64,000 nt of DNA from Bacteroidales bacterium (GTDB lineage: Bacteria; Bacteroidota; Bacteroidia; Bacteroidales; UBA3824): the NCBI GenBank assembly GCA_016286055.1, contig JAEERW010000003.1, positions 248,001 through 312,000 of the forward strand, read 5' to 3'. How positions within the stretch are numbered: position 1 is the first letter of the stretch; each line of letters starts with the position of its first letter. The notes beneath the pieces were generated by a model. It searched no databases, had not been told where the DNA came from, and saw nothing but the letters and a program-made list of their open reading frames with translations. Shown here piece by piece: positions 50,956-60,058 of this stretch. Both the position numbers and the translations under genes were made by a program.

Positions 50956-52119
50956 ATGAAAGCACAAGTACTGATTATTCTATTCTTTATTGCCTTAATA
51001 AACAGTGCATTAGGGCAAACCAACAACGATGAAGTTTACATTACGGCAAAGTTTGGAGGTAAAGTGGGCATTGTCAATGCGAAAGGGGAATGGGTTATAC
51101 AACCTATTTATGATGATGCTAACAAAAATGCTTTCGCTTCAAATGGGCTGGCTGCTGTTAAAGTTGCTGGCAAATGGGGCTATATCAACAAAAAAGGCGA
51201 AACTATTATCAATCCTCAATTCGATTATGCAGCTTGTTTTGCTGATAATGGTCTTGCTCGTTTCCAATCCAACAACAAATGGGGCTATATCGATGCTACA
51301 GGCAAAATTATTAACAGCCCACAATTTGAATGGGCTGGCGATTTCAATCAGCACGGTTTGGCAGAAGTTCAATTAAACAACAAATACGGCTTTGTCAACA
51401 AAAATGGCAATATGGTAGTTAGCAATATATTTGATCGGGTCGGAAATTTTGCCAACAATGGTCTCGCGTCGGTTAGTTTAAATGATAAATGGGGCTTTGT
51501 CGACAAAAAAGGAAAAATAGTTATCGATGCCATTTTTGATGAAGTCAATAGTTTTTCCCAAAACGGATTAGCTCCTGTAAGTCAAAACGGCAAATGGGGC
51601 TATGTCAACAGCACAGGTAAAATGGTAATCGCACCACAGTTTACAAGTGCAAATAGGTTCGACGAATATGGTTTGGCGCTTGTAAGTGTTGACAATCAAT
51701 ATGGTTATATCGACCAAAGCGGCAAAATGGTAGTCACCCTTGCGTCAAACTTGTCCACTTATAGTGCTTTTGACAAAAAGGGATTAGCTAAAGTCACAGT
51801 AGTGGAGAGAGAGGGGAATATCGAAAAAAGCTTAAATGAAGGCTTCATCGACCAAACAGGCAAAATAGTTATCGAACCGCAGTACGATGCTGTGCGAGGT
51901 TTCTATAGCAACGGATTAGCAGCTGTAAAAATCAAAGGCGGATGGGGATGCATCGACGAAACTGGCAAAATAGTGATTCCTGCTATCTACTCCAATATAA
52001 ACATCTTAAAAAATGTTATCTTTGTAGAACAATATCGTAAATGGGGTATTGTAGATAAAGACGGAAATATTATTATCGCACCCATTTTTGAAGAAGTCAA
52101 CGATAGCGTGTTTGAATAG
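50956..52119 (+). CDS. Exported WG-repeat protein
   Basis: A 387-residue protein with a signal peptide (residues 1-20, ending SALGQ) followed by about eleven WG repeats. Each unit reads like KWGYINKKGETIINPQFDYA with variation, and a spacer F..NGLA.V. Repeats run from about residue 30 to the C-terminus. WG repeats form beta-rich arrays of unknown function, often on exported proteins in Bacteroidota. Complete; a single gene with no clear promoter match, though a TATATTTA sequence lies upstream near 50880. Confidence 0.88.
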   Translation: MKAQVLIILFFIALINSALGQTNNDEVYITAKFGGKVGIVNAKGEWVIQPIYDDANKNAFASNGLAAVKVAGKWGYINKKGETIINPQFDYAACFADNGLARFQSNNKWGYIDATGKIINSPQFEWAGDFNQHGLAEVQLNNKYGFVNKNGNMVVSNIFDRVGNFANNGLASVSLNDKWGFVDKKGKIVIDAIFDEVNSFSQNGLAPVSQNGKWGYVNSTGKMVIAPQFTSANRFDEYGLALVSVDNQYGYIDQSGKMVVTLASNLSTYSAFDKKGLAKVTVVEREGNIEKSLNEGFIDQTGKIVIEPQYDAVRGFYSNGLAAVKIKGGWGCIDETGKIVIPAIYSNINILKNVIFVEQYRKWGIVDKDGNIIIAPIFEEVNDSVFE

Positions 52120-52194
52120 GCTGCTGGATAGGAGGGAAGAAGCAATCCTCCACACCTTATTAATATAGTATATTTTTGGAGAGAACAAGAGAAT

Positions 52195-52228
52195 AAAAAA
52201 AACCGCTCTTATATAGAGCGGTTTTTTT
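52195..52228. terminator. Bidirectional terminator between the WG-repeat gene and tRNA-Pro
   Basis: AACCGCTC (52201-52208) and GAGCGGTT (52216-52223) form a perfect 8-bp stem with seven-base loop, A-run on the left and T-run on the right. It can end both the rightward WG gene and the leftward tRNA-Pro. Confidence 0.85.
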
Positions 52229-52233
52229 GCACT

Positions 52234-52309
52234 TGGTCGGAGTGGCCAGACTCGAACTGGCGACCCCAACGTCCCGAACGTTGTACGCTACCAACTGCGC
52301 TACACCCCG
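52234..52309 (-). tRNA. tRNA-Pro (CGG)
   Basis: 76 bases on the minus strand including encoded CCA. Acceptor CGGGGTG/CACTCCG with one G-U, discriminator A, anticodon stem CAACG/CGTTG around the loop TTCGGGA (anticodon CGG), T arm CCAGTTCGAGTCTGG. Confidence 0.94.
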
Positions 52310-52335
52310 AGTGCCTACCTTGCGGTTTTGCGGTG

Positions 52336-52343
52336 CAAAGGTA
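52336..52343 (-). promoter_or_regulatory. Promoter -7 element of tRNA-Pro
   Basis: On the minus strand TACCTTTG is followed by GCACCGCAAAAC, identical over 20 bases to the tRNA-Asp promoter. It lies 27 bases before the mature tRNA. The next 220 bases up to the lipoprotein gene are very AT-rich and show no other feature. Confidence 0.72.
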
Positions 52344-52562
52344 AAACCCTTTTGCGAAAAAAAAAACTTTTTTATAAAAAAAAAGCATTTTTTGATTATA
52401 ATAAAAACAATATAAATAATTGCCTGATTATAAGTTTGTTACGCGTACTCTACAAAAAAATACATTAAAAATAAAAAAAAAATGCTAAAAGCGTTATATT
52501 CTTTAAAAAAAAGCATTACATTTATAACTGCTAAAAATAGAAAATAAACCTATTTAATTACG

Positions 52563-53438
52563 ATGAACAAGTATTTGAAAATTAGACTTTTAAGTATAGT
52601 GTTAACGGCGTTCGCTTTAGCCGCTTGCAACGGTTCAAGCAACAACAATTCGACAGGAAACGCCGAAAATACCCAAAACACAAACAGCGATTCTGCTCAA
52701 ATTCGCCAATCGGAACAGATAACAGAGCAGCATCAAGAACAAGATCAAGACCCAAACCAAGATCCTGTGTCGATCGACGAAGTGAAAGAAAGATATTTTG
52801 TTCCGGCCGAACTCAAATACTGCCAGCAGAGCGATGAATATCTTTTCGATAAGTTCTACCCAATAGGATGGAGCAAAGACGGACATTTCGCCTACATTAT
52901 CGAACCCGCCGACGAGGCTGCCGGTCTTTACTTCTTCAAATTCAGAATTCAGAATATGATCAGCGACAAGATTGTATACGAATGGGAGCTCGATCCAGAT
53001 GAAGAAGTTGAAACCGGAAGTGTAAAGCAGATGTGGAAAGATTATGAAACTGTTTTCGTAGAAAAACTCAACAAATACGGCATCATTCAGCAGAAAAACT
53101 TTACTCTTGAAGGCACCGAGTTTACCAAAAACGACAAAAAGTTTAAAGTGGTGATAGAAAACGAGATGGAAACCAACAACGATTTCGGTTTCGAAGTGGT
53201 GAAAAGTACCCAGATTCATGTTAAATCTCCAGATCTTGGTGAAAAACAAATTTACAACTACACCGAAAAAGAGTTCAACCTTTGCGTTGGCAAAATCATT
53301 CAAGGTGTGCTCGTAAGTCCATTTGAAAACCGTGTAGCTGTGATGGTTAAGACCGAAAACTGCGGTTACGAAGGACCTCCAAACGTTATTTCACAGTTCT
53401 TAGTTGGAACAAATCTTACAGAAAGTTTCAAAAAATAG
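52563..53438 (+). CDS. Hypothetical lipoprotein
   Basis: A 291-residue lipoprotein: signal peptide with lipobox ALAAC (Cys22), then a disordered Asn/Ser/Gln-rich and acidic spacer (residues 23-70, e.g. EQHQEQDQDPNQDP), then a folded domain (about 75-291) rich in beta strands (FAYIIEPADEAAGLYFFKF, YEWELDPDEEVETG). Four more cysteines are present. I do not recognise the family. It lies 72 bases upstream of the amidase cassette on the same strand; a TATATTTA sequence in the gap (53471-53478) might be a separate promoter. Confidence 0.72.
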   Translation: MNKYLKIRLLSIVLTAFALAACNGSSNNNSTGNAENTQNTNSDSAQIRQSEQITEQHQEQDQDPNQDPVSIDEVKERYFVPAELKYCQQSDEYLFDKFYPIGWSKDGHFAYIIEPADEAAGLYFFKFRIQNMISDKIVYEWELDPDEEVETGSVKQMWKDYETVFVEKLNKYGIIQQKNFTLEGTEFTKNDKKFKVVIENEMETNNDFGFEVVKSTQIHVKSPDLGEKQIYNYTEKEFNLCVGKIIQGVLVSPFENRVAVMVKTENCGYEGPPNVISQFLVGTNLTESFKK

Positions 53439-53510
53439 ACAAAAAAGTTGCAAAAATAAGAAAATACCCGTATATTTACCGAAAAAATAAAAACATCTAA
53501 ATCCGAAAGT

Positions 53511-54332
53511 ATGTTAAAGATAGAGGATTATTTAGTTCGCGGAGACAACGTTAGGAAAATGGTGAAATGCACCAAAACCAGCGGAGAATTCGAAAGAGGA
53601 TATCCCGACACAATAGTGATTCACTATACTGCCGGTCCTTACCAGTCATCGCTTAATACGCTTGTAAATCCGAAAGTTAAAGCTTCGGCACACGTTCTTG
53701 TTGACCGCGACGGAAGCATTACTCAGTTGGTACCTTTCAACGAAATAGCCTGGCACGCTGGCGAAAGCTCATATGGCGGACGTTCTGGTTACAACAAATA
53801 TTCAATTGGTATCGAAATCGTAAACTCAGGCCCCCTAACCAAGAGTGGCAACGTTTATCGTTCGTGGTACGGTTCGGCTTACAATCCAAGCGATGTGGTT
53901 GAGGCTATTCACCGTAATCAGAACACTCCTAAATATTGGCATGTGTATACCGCCGAGCAAATTGAAACCGTCAAGCAACTCTGCGCCGAACTTATTGAGG
54001 CTTATCCCAATATTAAGCAGATACTTGGCCACGAGGAGATTGCTCCTGCGCGTAAAACCGACCCGGGTCCAGCATTCCCCCTCGACAAACTTCGCGACCA
54101 ACTCTTAGGCTCCGACCGCCGCAACGATGGTGGCGCCGAGATGCCCGACACCGGTAGGGTTATGGCTAACACGCTCAACATTAGAAACACCCCGAAATCT
54201 GATGGCGCTCTCGTTGCAAAACCGCTTTCTAAAGGTACTCTCGTTAGTATTGTTGACGAGCAGAACGGTTGGTACAAGATACGCACCACAATTGAAGGAT
54301 GGGTATATGGAAAATACATTGACATTAACTAA
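53511..54332 (+). CDS. N-acetylmuramoyl-L-alanine amidase with SH3b domain, no signal peptide
   Basis: A 273-residue peptidoglycan amidase of the amidase_2/PGRP type. Zinc ligands are visible: TIVIHYTAG (His38), and the second pair within ILGHEEIAPARKTDPGPAF (His about 177, Asp about 186). AHVLVDRDGSITQLVP and IAWHAGES are typical for the fold. A bacterial SH3 domain follows (about 213-273, ANTLNIRNTPKSDGA and GWVYGKYIDIN). The N-terminus (LKIEDYLVRGDNVRK) is polar, so there is no signal peptide. This is the plan of a phage endolysin. It is followed closely by three small membrane-protein genes. Confidence 0.88.
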   Translation: MLKIEDYLVRGDNVRKMVKCTKTSGEFERGYPDTIVIHYTAGPYQSSLNTLVNPKVKASAHVLVDRDGSITQLVPFNEIAWHAGESSYGGRSGYNKYSIGIEIVNSGPLTKSGNVYRSWYGSAYNPSDVVEAIHRNQNTPKYWHVYTAEQIETVKQLCAELIEAYPNIKQILGHEEIAPARKTDPGPAFPLDKLRDQLLGSDRRNDGGAEMPDTGRVMANTLNIRNTPKSDGALVAKPLSKGTLVSIVDEQNGWYKIRTTIEGWVYGKYIDIN

Positions 54333-54344
54333 ACTACATATCAG

Positions 54345-54776
54345 ATGAAAAAATGGATTATCATCATCGGCTCTATAATAGTAGTTCTTATTGTAATTGG
54401 TGTGCTCCACGACCGCGGTTATCTTAACTTTAAATGGACAACGCTCACCAATATATTCGCTGCACTTGCTGGTCCTTATATGTTGATGAAAAATAAATTC
54501 TTCAACCGCAATTCTGTATCAAGCGTACAGGAAATCTTGGACAGGGCTAAACAGGGTTTGCTCGAAGACGAGGAACACCGTAAAGAGTACGACACCAAGA
54601 TTGAAGAAAAAGAGAACCAAATTAAACTCTTGGAACAACGTATTGAATCTCTTGATAGTAAGATTCAAACTATTGAACAACAGAAAGCTAACGTCCATCA
54701 AGAAGTTCAAGCTATGACACCTGAACAAATGATGATTGAATTTGAAAAGTATTACGGTAATGAAAAAGATGATTAA
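54345..54776 (+). CDS. Small membrane protein with coiled coil (holin- or anchor-like)
   Basis: A 143-residue protein with two membrane helices, residues 4-21 (WIIIIGSIIVVLIVIGVL) and 32-48 (LTNIFAALAGPYMLM), and then a long cytosolic coiled coil (about 60-125, with EEKENQIKLLEQRIESLDSK). The family is not known to me. Starting 12 bases after the amidase, it could be a holin-like or anchor subunit; that is inference from context only. Its end overlaps the next gene by 17 bases. Confidence 0.65.
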   Translation: MKKWIIIIGSIIVVLIVIGVLHDRGYLNFKWTTLTNIFAALAGPYMLMKNKFFNRNSVSSVQEILDRAKQGLLEDEEHRKEYDTKIEEKENQIKLLEQRIESLDSKIQTIEQQKANVHQEVQAMTPEQMMIEFEKYYGNEKDD

Positions 54777-55215
54777 GCATATTTCAAAAATAGTCATTAT
54801 CATAATGGCGCTCTTCTTGGTGCAAAACGCATCTGCTCAAAGTCTTCAGTTTGTAAAACCTGGTCAAGAATTGCATTTGGCTCCTATAAACGATACCCTT
54901 TGGGTTATGGACAACTCTCGTATGGTTCAAGTGATTGAAACAGGCAAATTATACAAACTTGAAAAAGAAAAGAGCGAACTCCTAATGCAGAAATGCGACA
55001 CTCTACGTGCTATTATCACCGAGAAAGATAGTCTCGTGGATATATATGCCAAAGATCGTAAATATTACGAAGAACAACTTAAGACTTCTCGTAATGATGC
55101 AATTGCTGCAGGGAAAGAGGCTAAGAAATTTCAACGACGCGCTCGCTGGGCTACCGTAGGTTGCGGAGTGGCGGCTGGCGTTGGTTTCGTTCTTGGAGCC
55201 GTTATCTTTAAGTAA
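54760..55215 (+). CDS. Small exported coiled-coil protein with C-terminal membrane anchor (spanin-like)
   Basis: A 151-residue protein with a signal peptide (residues 1-27, ending QNASAQ), a periplasmic part with a coiled coil (TGKLYKLEKEKSELLMQK, then RKYYEEQLKTSRNDAIAAGKEAKKF), and a C-terminal glycine-rich membrane helix (VGCGVAAGVGFVLGAVIF). A periplasmic coiled coil tethered by a membrane helix recalls spanins of phage lysis cassettes, although orientation is unusual. The ATG at 54760 is chosen over an upstream one because it precedes the signal peptide directly. Function is inference only. Confidence 0.6.
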   Translation: MKKMIKHISKIVIIIMALFLVQNASAQSLQFVKPGQELHLAPINDTLWVMDNSRMVQVIETGKLYKLEKEKSELLMQKCDTLRAIITEKDSLVDIYAKDRKYYEEQLKTSRNDAIAAGKEAKKFQRRARWATVGCGVAAGVGFVLGAVIFK

Positions 55216-55273
55216 CTATTTAACTATTAGAAAATAAAGTAAACCAAATTATTCAAATAAAACGTTATAAATC

Positions 55274-55795
55274 ATGGAAGTAAATCAGTATATGCAGACT
55301 GTGGATTACTACTTTAACCATCCAATAGAGTATTTCGCAGCAATATACATTCCGGTAATGATATGGCTGATATTATCGCTTATCTTTGTCGTAGTAATGT
55401 TCAAAAAGTACACCTTCGGCGATTGGACCAAGGAAAATCCCAATCCTTGCGATGGTGAAACATTTAATATGCCACGTGGTACTTTTCGTGGAATCTTGAC
55501 TCTCTCGCTACTTTTCATCACAGTGGTTATCGAGCTTGCAAATGTTAAGATTATTGGTCTCGAAGCCGAGTTCTCCGAATTTATGGCAGCATTCCAAATG
55601 ATGATTGCCTTCTATTTTGGCGCAAAGGTTATGCACCACATCAACTCTGTGGACAAAACAAAAACCAAAATGCTGGCTCAGGCTGCCGAGGCTACTGCTC
55701 TTGGTACTACCACTGCCACATTGGAACGTGAGGCTGAAAACGGCGTTACCACCGTTGACAACTCTTACTTTGAAGAAGAAGGAGCAGCAGGATAG
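55274..55795 (+). CDS. Small two-helix membrane protein with PRGTFRG and FYFG motifs
   Basis: A 173-residue protein with membrane helices at about residues 22-43 (AIYIPVMIWLILSLIFVVVM), 68-90 (RGILTLSLLFITVVIELANV) and a shorter one at 105-117 (FQMMIAFYFGAKV), then an Ala/Thr-rich polar tail. The order P-RGTFRGILTLSLL … MMIAFYFGAK resembles small membrane anchors in Bacteroidota and cyanobacteria that I cannot name with certainty. It is the last gene of the amidase cassette, 58 bases after the previous gene, and is followed by a strong terminator. Confidence 0.6.
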   Translation: MEVNQYMQTVDYYFNHPIEYFAAIYIPVMIWLILSLIFVVVMFKKYTFGDWTKENPNPCDGETFNMPRGTFRGILTLSLLFITVVIELANVKIIGLEAEFSEFMAAFQMMIAFYFGAKVMHHINSVDKTKTKMLAQAAEATALGTTTATLEREAENGVTTVDNSYFEEEGAAG

Positions 55796-55818
55796 TCTGC
55801 CATTCTAAAAATCTTAAT

Positions 55819-55855
55819 GCCGGGGGAATGTCGTAGCGCACTCTTCCGGCTTTTT
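55819..55855 (+). terminator. Intrinsic terminator ending the amidase cassette
   Basis: GCCGGGGGA (55819-55827) pairs with TCTTCCGGC (55842-55850), two G-U pairs, 14-base loop, then five T. Confidence 0.72.
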
Positions 55856-55891
55856 AATATTATCCCTCGTTACTATTAATTTATTTCTGTT

Positions 55892-58800
55892 TTGGAAAAC
55901 ATTATCACCGAACTATACCGTAAACATCCGGCGCATTCAGCACTCAACACCGCGTTGTCTTCTCATCAAAAAGTCCAGATCAAAGGTCTGCACACTTCGG
56001 CAACGGCTTTTTTCGCAGCATCTGACGCCAAACTCTTGTCGCAACCGCTTATCTTCGTGGCCGACAGCGAAGAGGACGCCGCATATATCTACAACGATTT
56101 TCAAACAGCAGAGCAAAGCCGTCCCGTATATTTCTATCCGTTTTCACATAAAAAGTCGGCGTTGAAAAAGGCTGAGAACACTCTGAGCCCCGAATTCCTT
56201 CTTTCAAAAACTGAGGTTCTCGACAAAATTCAGCAGAACACCAACTTTGTGCTTGTAACATATCCAGAGGCTATTGCTGAAAATGTAATCTCATCTGCCG
56301 ACCTCAAAAAAAACACTCTCGAATTGTACCAAGGTCTTAAAGTTGATACCGAATTCATTACCGAAGTGCTTGAATCTTACCAATTTCAGCAGGTAGATTT
56401 TGTTTTCCAACCAGGACAATTCGCTCTCAGGGGCAGCATCATTGATATTTTCTCATATTCTAACGACAACCCATACCGTATCGACTTTTTCGGCGACCAA
56501 ATTGATTCGATACGCACTTTTGATATTATCGACCAGTTATCTATCAACAAGGTTGAACGCATCACTATTATTCCCGATGTTTGTAAGCATGATGCTGATA
56601 TTCAGAAAATTCCATTCCTTAACTTTATCCCTCAAAATAGCATAATTTGGTTTTCTGATCTTGATTATTGCCGTTTGCAGATAGACTCGTTTGATTCTGA
56701 CAATGTGTTTGTTACCGAAGATGGCGAATCTGATGCCGATACTCCGGTGTTTATGGATACTGCTACTTTTGATAAGGCGCTCTCTCAAAAACAGATTATC
56801 GACAACGGTTCCACTGCCGCTTTGCAATCTGTGATCAAGTTCAATATTACTCCACAGCCAGTATTCCAAAAGAACTTCCAATTGCTGGCTCAGAATATCC
56901 GCCATTACCAAGATTCTGGATATAAAACTTACATTTCGGTGCTCAACGAAAAACAGACTATACGTCTTCATGATATTTTTTCGTCTGACTCATCAATCGA
57001 AAATGTAACTTTCAATGATATCATAATGACTATCCATCAAGGATTTGTCGACAATGATTTGAAACTTTGCTGCTATTCCGACCATCAGATTTTTGAACGC
57101 TACTTAAAGTATCGCTTGAAGGAGGCGAAAATCCGCAAGAGTCGCGAGGCTATCACCCTCAACGAAATGAACAGCCTCAAACCTGGCGACTACATAGTGC
57201 ATACCGACCACGGTATCGGCACTTTCGGCGGATTGGAAACCATTGATAAAAACGGTCATCCTCAGGAGGTTATCCGTTTGATTTTCAAAGACAACGACAT
57301 CCTGTATGTGAGTATTCACGCTCTGCACAAGATTTCAAAATACAAAGGTGCCGATGGCGAGGCGCCCAAAATATATAAACTTGGCAGCAATGCTTGGAAC
57401 AAACTAAAACAGAAGGCCAAATCAAAGGTTAAGGATATTGCTCAAAAACTTATCAAACTCTACGCCCAGCGCAAGCAGCAGAAGGGGTTCGCTTTCTCTC
57501 CCGATTCTTATCTTCAACAGGCTTTGGAGGCTTCGTTTATCTACGAGGACACCCCCGACCAAGAAAAGGCTACGGCAGCAGTAAAGGCCGATATGGAATC
57601 GCCCGAACCTATGGACCGTCTGATTTGCGGTGATGTGGGTTTTGGTAAAACCGAGGTGGCAATCCGTGCGGCTTTTAAGGCTGCTACCGATGGTAAACAG
57701 GTTGCTGTGCTTGTTCCCACCACAATTCTCGCTTTGCAACACTATAATACGTTTAAAGAAAGACTCAAAGATTTACCCTGTAACGTTGAGTATATCAGTA
57801 GGTTGCGCAGTGTTAAGGATATTAGAGACATACTCAAACGCCTTGCCTCAGGTCAGGTGGATATTATTATTGGTACTCACAAACTTATTAGCAAGGATGT
57901 GGTTTTTAAGGATTTGGGACTGCTTATTATCGACGAGGAACAAAAGTTCGGAGTGGCAGTTAAAGAAAAACTTAAACAGATGAAGTTGAATGTCGATACG
58001 CTCACACTCTCTGCTACACCTATTCCCCGTACATTGCAGTTTTCGCTTCTTGGCGCTCGCGACCTCAGCATTATCAATACTCCGCCGCCAAACCGCTATC
58101 CGATTATCACCGAGGTGCATACTTTCAATCCTGAAATTATCAAGGAGGCTGTGGATTACGAACTCGACCGCCATGGTCAGGTCTTCATTATCCAAAACAA
58201 GATAAAGGAACTCTACAATACCGAGGCTCTTGTAAAAAAACTATGCCCTCATGCAGATACCATCACTGCCCACGGTCAGATGGACGGCGCTATGCTCGAA
58301 AATATTATGCTCGGCTTTATCAACAACGAGGCTGATGTGCTTATCTGCACCACCATTATCGAAAGCGGTTTGGATATTCCTAACGCCAACACTATCATTG
58401 TGTTAGACGCTCAAAACTTTGGTCTGAGCGAACTCCATCAGTTGCGTGGACGTGTTGGACGCTCAAATAAAAAGGCTTTCTGCTATCTTTTTGCACGTCC
58501 CGAGGAGAATATGACCCCTCAGGCAAGGCAACGTTTGAAGGCTATTGAGAGTTTTTCGGAACTTGGTAGCGGATTCAATATTGCCCTTCAAGACCTCGAC
58601 ATACGCGGTGCAGGCAACCTTCTCGGAGGAGAACAGAGCGGTTTTATCTCTGAAATAGGCATGGAGACATACCAGAAAATCCTAGACGAGGCAATTATTG
58701 AAATTCGTGAACAAGAATACCAAGAGCAGTTGAAAGAGGGAAACTCTGGCGAAAACGCATCCGCTCCATTGCCGCAAAATATGAAGTTTACCTCCGACTG

Positions 58801-59239
58801 CGTTGTAGATACCGATATGGAACTGCTCTTGCCTGAATCTTACGTTGAAAACATTACCGAGCGTCTCAAAATCTACCGACAACTCGACAATGTTAAAGAC
58901 GAACAGAGCCTGCAACAGATAGCCAAGAAACTCACCGACCGTTTTGGCAAGATTCCTGAACCTACCGAACAACTCTTCAATGTGGTGCGTATGCGTTGGA
59001 TTGCAATTGAACTCGGCATGTTGAAAATTATTCTCAAAAATGGCAAGATGATTTGTTATTTTATTGAAGATCAGGACTCTCCGTACTACCAATCAGAAGT
59101 ATTCGGACGCATTATCAACCATCACAACGGCAAAGATTCTGTGCTGAAACCTGTCAATGGAAAACCGTGTCTCGTGGTTGAAAATATCACAAATCCTGAG
59201 AAAGCGTTGATTTTCTTGAAAAAAATTTATGAAAATTAA
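55892..59239 (+). CDS. mfd: Transcription-repair coupling factor Mfd
   Basis: DNA translocase that removes stalled RNA polymerase and recruits UvrA. The 1115-residue protein has the UvrB-homology N-terminal region (FRLRG-like segment QFALRGSIIDIFSY about 176), the RNAP-interacting domain (LKPGDYIVHTDHGIGTFGGLE near 430), Walker A CGDVGFGKTEVAIR (about 578-591), IIDEEQKFGV (about 679), TLSATPIPRTLQF, and the TRG-type motif region with SGLDIPNANTIIV and QLRGRVGRS. Complete. It begins with TTG (55892); no ATG fits and the N-terminal sequence is consistent. Probably transcribed from a promoter in the AT-rich gap after the terminator. Confidence 0.95.
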   Translation: MENIITELYRKHPAHSALNTALSSHQKVQIKGLHTSATAFFAASDAKLLSQPLIFVADSEEDAAYIYNDFQTAEQSRPVYFYPFSHKKSALKKAENTLSPEFLLSKTEVLDKIQQNTNFVLVTYPEAIAENVISSADLKKNTLELYQGLKVDTEFITEVLESYQFQQVDFVFQPGQFALRGSIIDIFSYSNDNPYRIDFFGDQIDSIRTFDIIDQLSINKVERITIIPDVCKHDADIQKIPFLNFIPQNSIIWFSDLDYCRLQIDSFDSDNVFVTEDGESDADTPVFMDTATFDKALSQKQIIDNGSTAALQSVIKFNITPQPVFQKNFQLLAQNIRHYQDSGYKTYISVLNEKQTIRLHDIFSSDSSIENVTFNDIIMTIHQGFVDNDLKLCCYSDHQIFERYLKYRLKEAKIRKSREAITLNEMNSLKPGDYIVHTDHGIGTFGGLETIDKNGHPQEVIRLIFKDNDILYVSIHALHKISKYKGADGEAPKIYKLGSNAWNKLKQKAKSKVKDIAQKLIKLYAQRKQQKGFAFSPDSYLQQALEASFIYEDTPDQEKATAAVKADMESPEPMDRLICGDVGFGKTEVAIRAAFKAATDGKQVAVLVPTTILALQHYNTFKERLKDLPCNVEYISRLRSVKDIRDILKRLASGQVDIIIGTHKLISKDVVFKDLGLLIIDEEQKFGVAVKEKLKQMKLNVDTLTLSATPIPRTLQFSLLGARDLSIINTPPPNRYPIITEVHTFNPEIIKEAVDYELDRHGQVFIIQNKIKELYNTEALVKKLCPHADTITAHGQMDGAMLENIMLGFINNEADVLICTTIIESGLDIPNANTIIVLDAQNFGLSELHQLRGRVGRSNKKAFCYLFARPEENMTPQARQRLKAIESFSELGSGFNIALQDLDIRGAGNLLGGEQSGFISEIGMETYQKILDEAIIEIREQEYQEQLKEGNSGENASAPLPQNMKFTSDCVVDTDMELLLPESYVENITERLKIYRQLDNVKDEQSLQQIAKKLTDRFGKIPEPTEQLFNVVRMRWIAIELGMLKIILKNGKMICYFIEDQDSPYYQSEVFGRIINHHNGKDSVLKPVNGKPCLVVENITNPEKALIFLKKIYEN

Positions 59240-59258
59240 AAAAAATCATAAAAATATA

Positions 59259-59288
59259 TTTGGATTAAATAATTTTTTATTATATTTG
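59259..59288 (+). promoter_or_regulatory. Promoter of the XRE regulator gene
   Basis: TTTG (59259-59262) and TATATTTG (59281-59288), 18 bases apart; leader of about 60 bases. Confidence 0.65.
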
Positions 59289-59358
59289 TAGTAATACTTT
59301 AAGTGTCTATTTTGCATTAAAGAATTATAGTAAGTAATTGATTTAAAATAATTTAACT

Positions 59359-59712
59359 ATGAACATTACCACAAAAATCCAACGCCTTCGCAAAGAGAAA
59401 GGATGGTCGGTTGCCAAACTTGCCCGCGAAACCGACATTCCAACAGTAAGTCTGCGCGTTATGCTCAGCCGCGAAGACCCCAACAATTACAGCATCAAGT
59501 CGCTTATTAAGATTGCTGATGTGCTCGGCGTTACTGTTAGTTATCTTACACTCGAAGAAAACGAGACCGACAAGCCGAAACTCACCGAAGCACAACGTAA
59601 AGAACTTATGGGTCAGTTCAATAAGACTATTGAATCTTATTTTGACCTTGTAAAACCGGGTTCTTTACAAGATAAGCGCGACTTTGACGACGACGATGAT
59701 CTCGAAGACTAA
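59359..59712 (+). CDS. XRE-family transcriptional regulator
   Basis: A 117-residue helix-turn-helix protein. The Cro/C1-type HTH is KIQRLRKEKGWSVAKLARETD (about 6-26, split by a turn) with recognition helix IPTVSLRVMLS, and the closing helices IKSLIKIADVLGVTVSYL. The acidic C-terminal part (TEAQRKELMGQFNKTIESYF and the DDDDDLED end) may bind partners. It has its own promoter. Targets unknown. Confidence 0.85.
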   Translation: MNITTKIQRLRKEKGWSVAKLARETDIPTVSLRVMLSREDPNNYSIKSLIKIADVLGVTVSYLTLEENETDKPKLTEAQRKELMGQFNKTIESYFDLVKPGSLQDKRDFDDDDDLED

Positions 59713-59722
59713 TATTTAGGTA

Positions 59723-59935
59723 TTATCTTGCGCAGTGCGGATGGTTGATGCGTGCTATCATTGCGCTCATCTTTTCGGTATGACGGGTTTCGATAATCTT
59801 GATGTCGGAGTGGGTCATTGTCTCAGCCCAACGTTCTAATATCTTTTCCCGTTCTGTTTCACATACGTCTGCACCAAATGCGAGTTTTATCTTTACAAAG
59901 CCTTTGCGGATGATTCCACTTGATAAATATTCCAT
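59723..59935 (-). CDS. Small hypothetical protein, 70 residues
   Basis: Not recognised. A 70-residue protein, charged, with a strand-helix-strand look (GFVKIKLAFGADVCETEREKILERWAETM split by a turn; IKIIETRHTEKMSAMIARI). It is convergent with the XRE gene, only 10 bases away. Its codon pattern fits a real gene, but no promoter match of the usual type was found; it might be transcribed with nothing else. Moderate confidence that it is expressed. Confidence 0.5.
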   Translation of the reverse strand: MEYLSSGIIRKGFVKIKLAFGADVCETEREKILERWAETMTHSDIKIIETRHTEKMSAMIARINHPHCAR

Positions 59936-60058
59936 AATGTATTATTTTTAATTAATCATTGCTATTTTGTAAAAATAAATTTACAAATACTATGCCACTT
60001 TTGATAATTAATATATTTCAGATTATGGAATGATAATTTCAGCGGGAAAAATGTGTTC

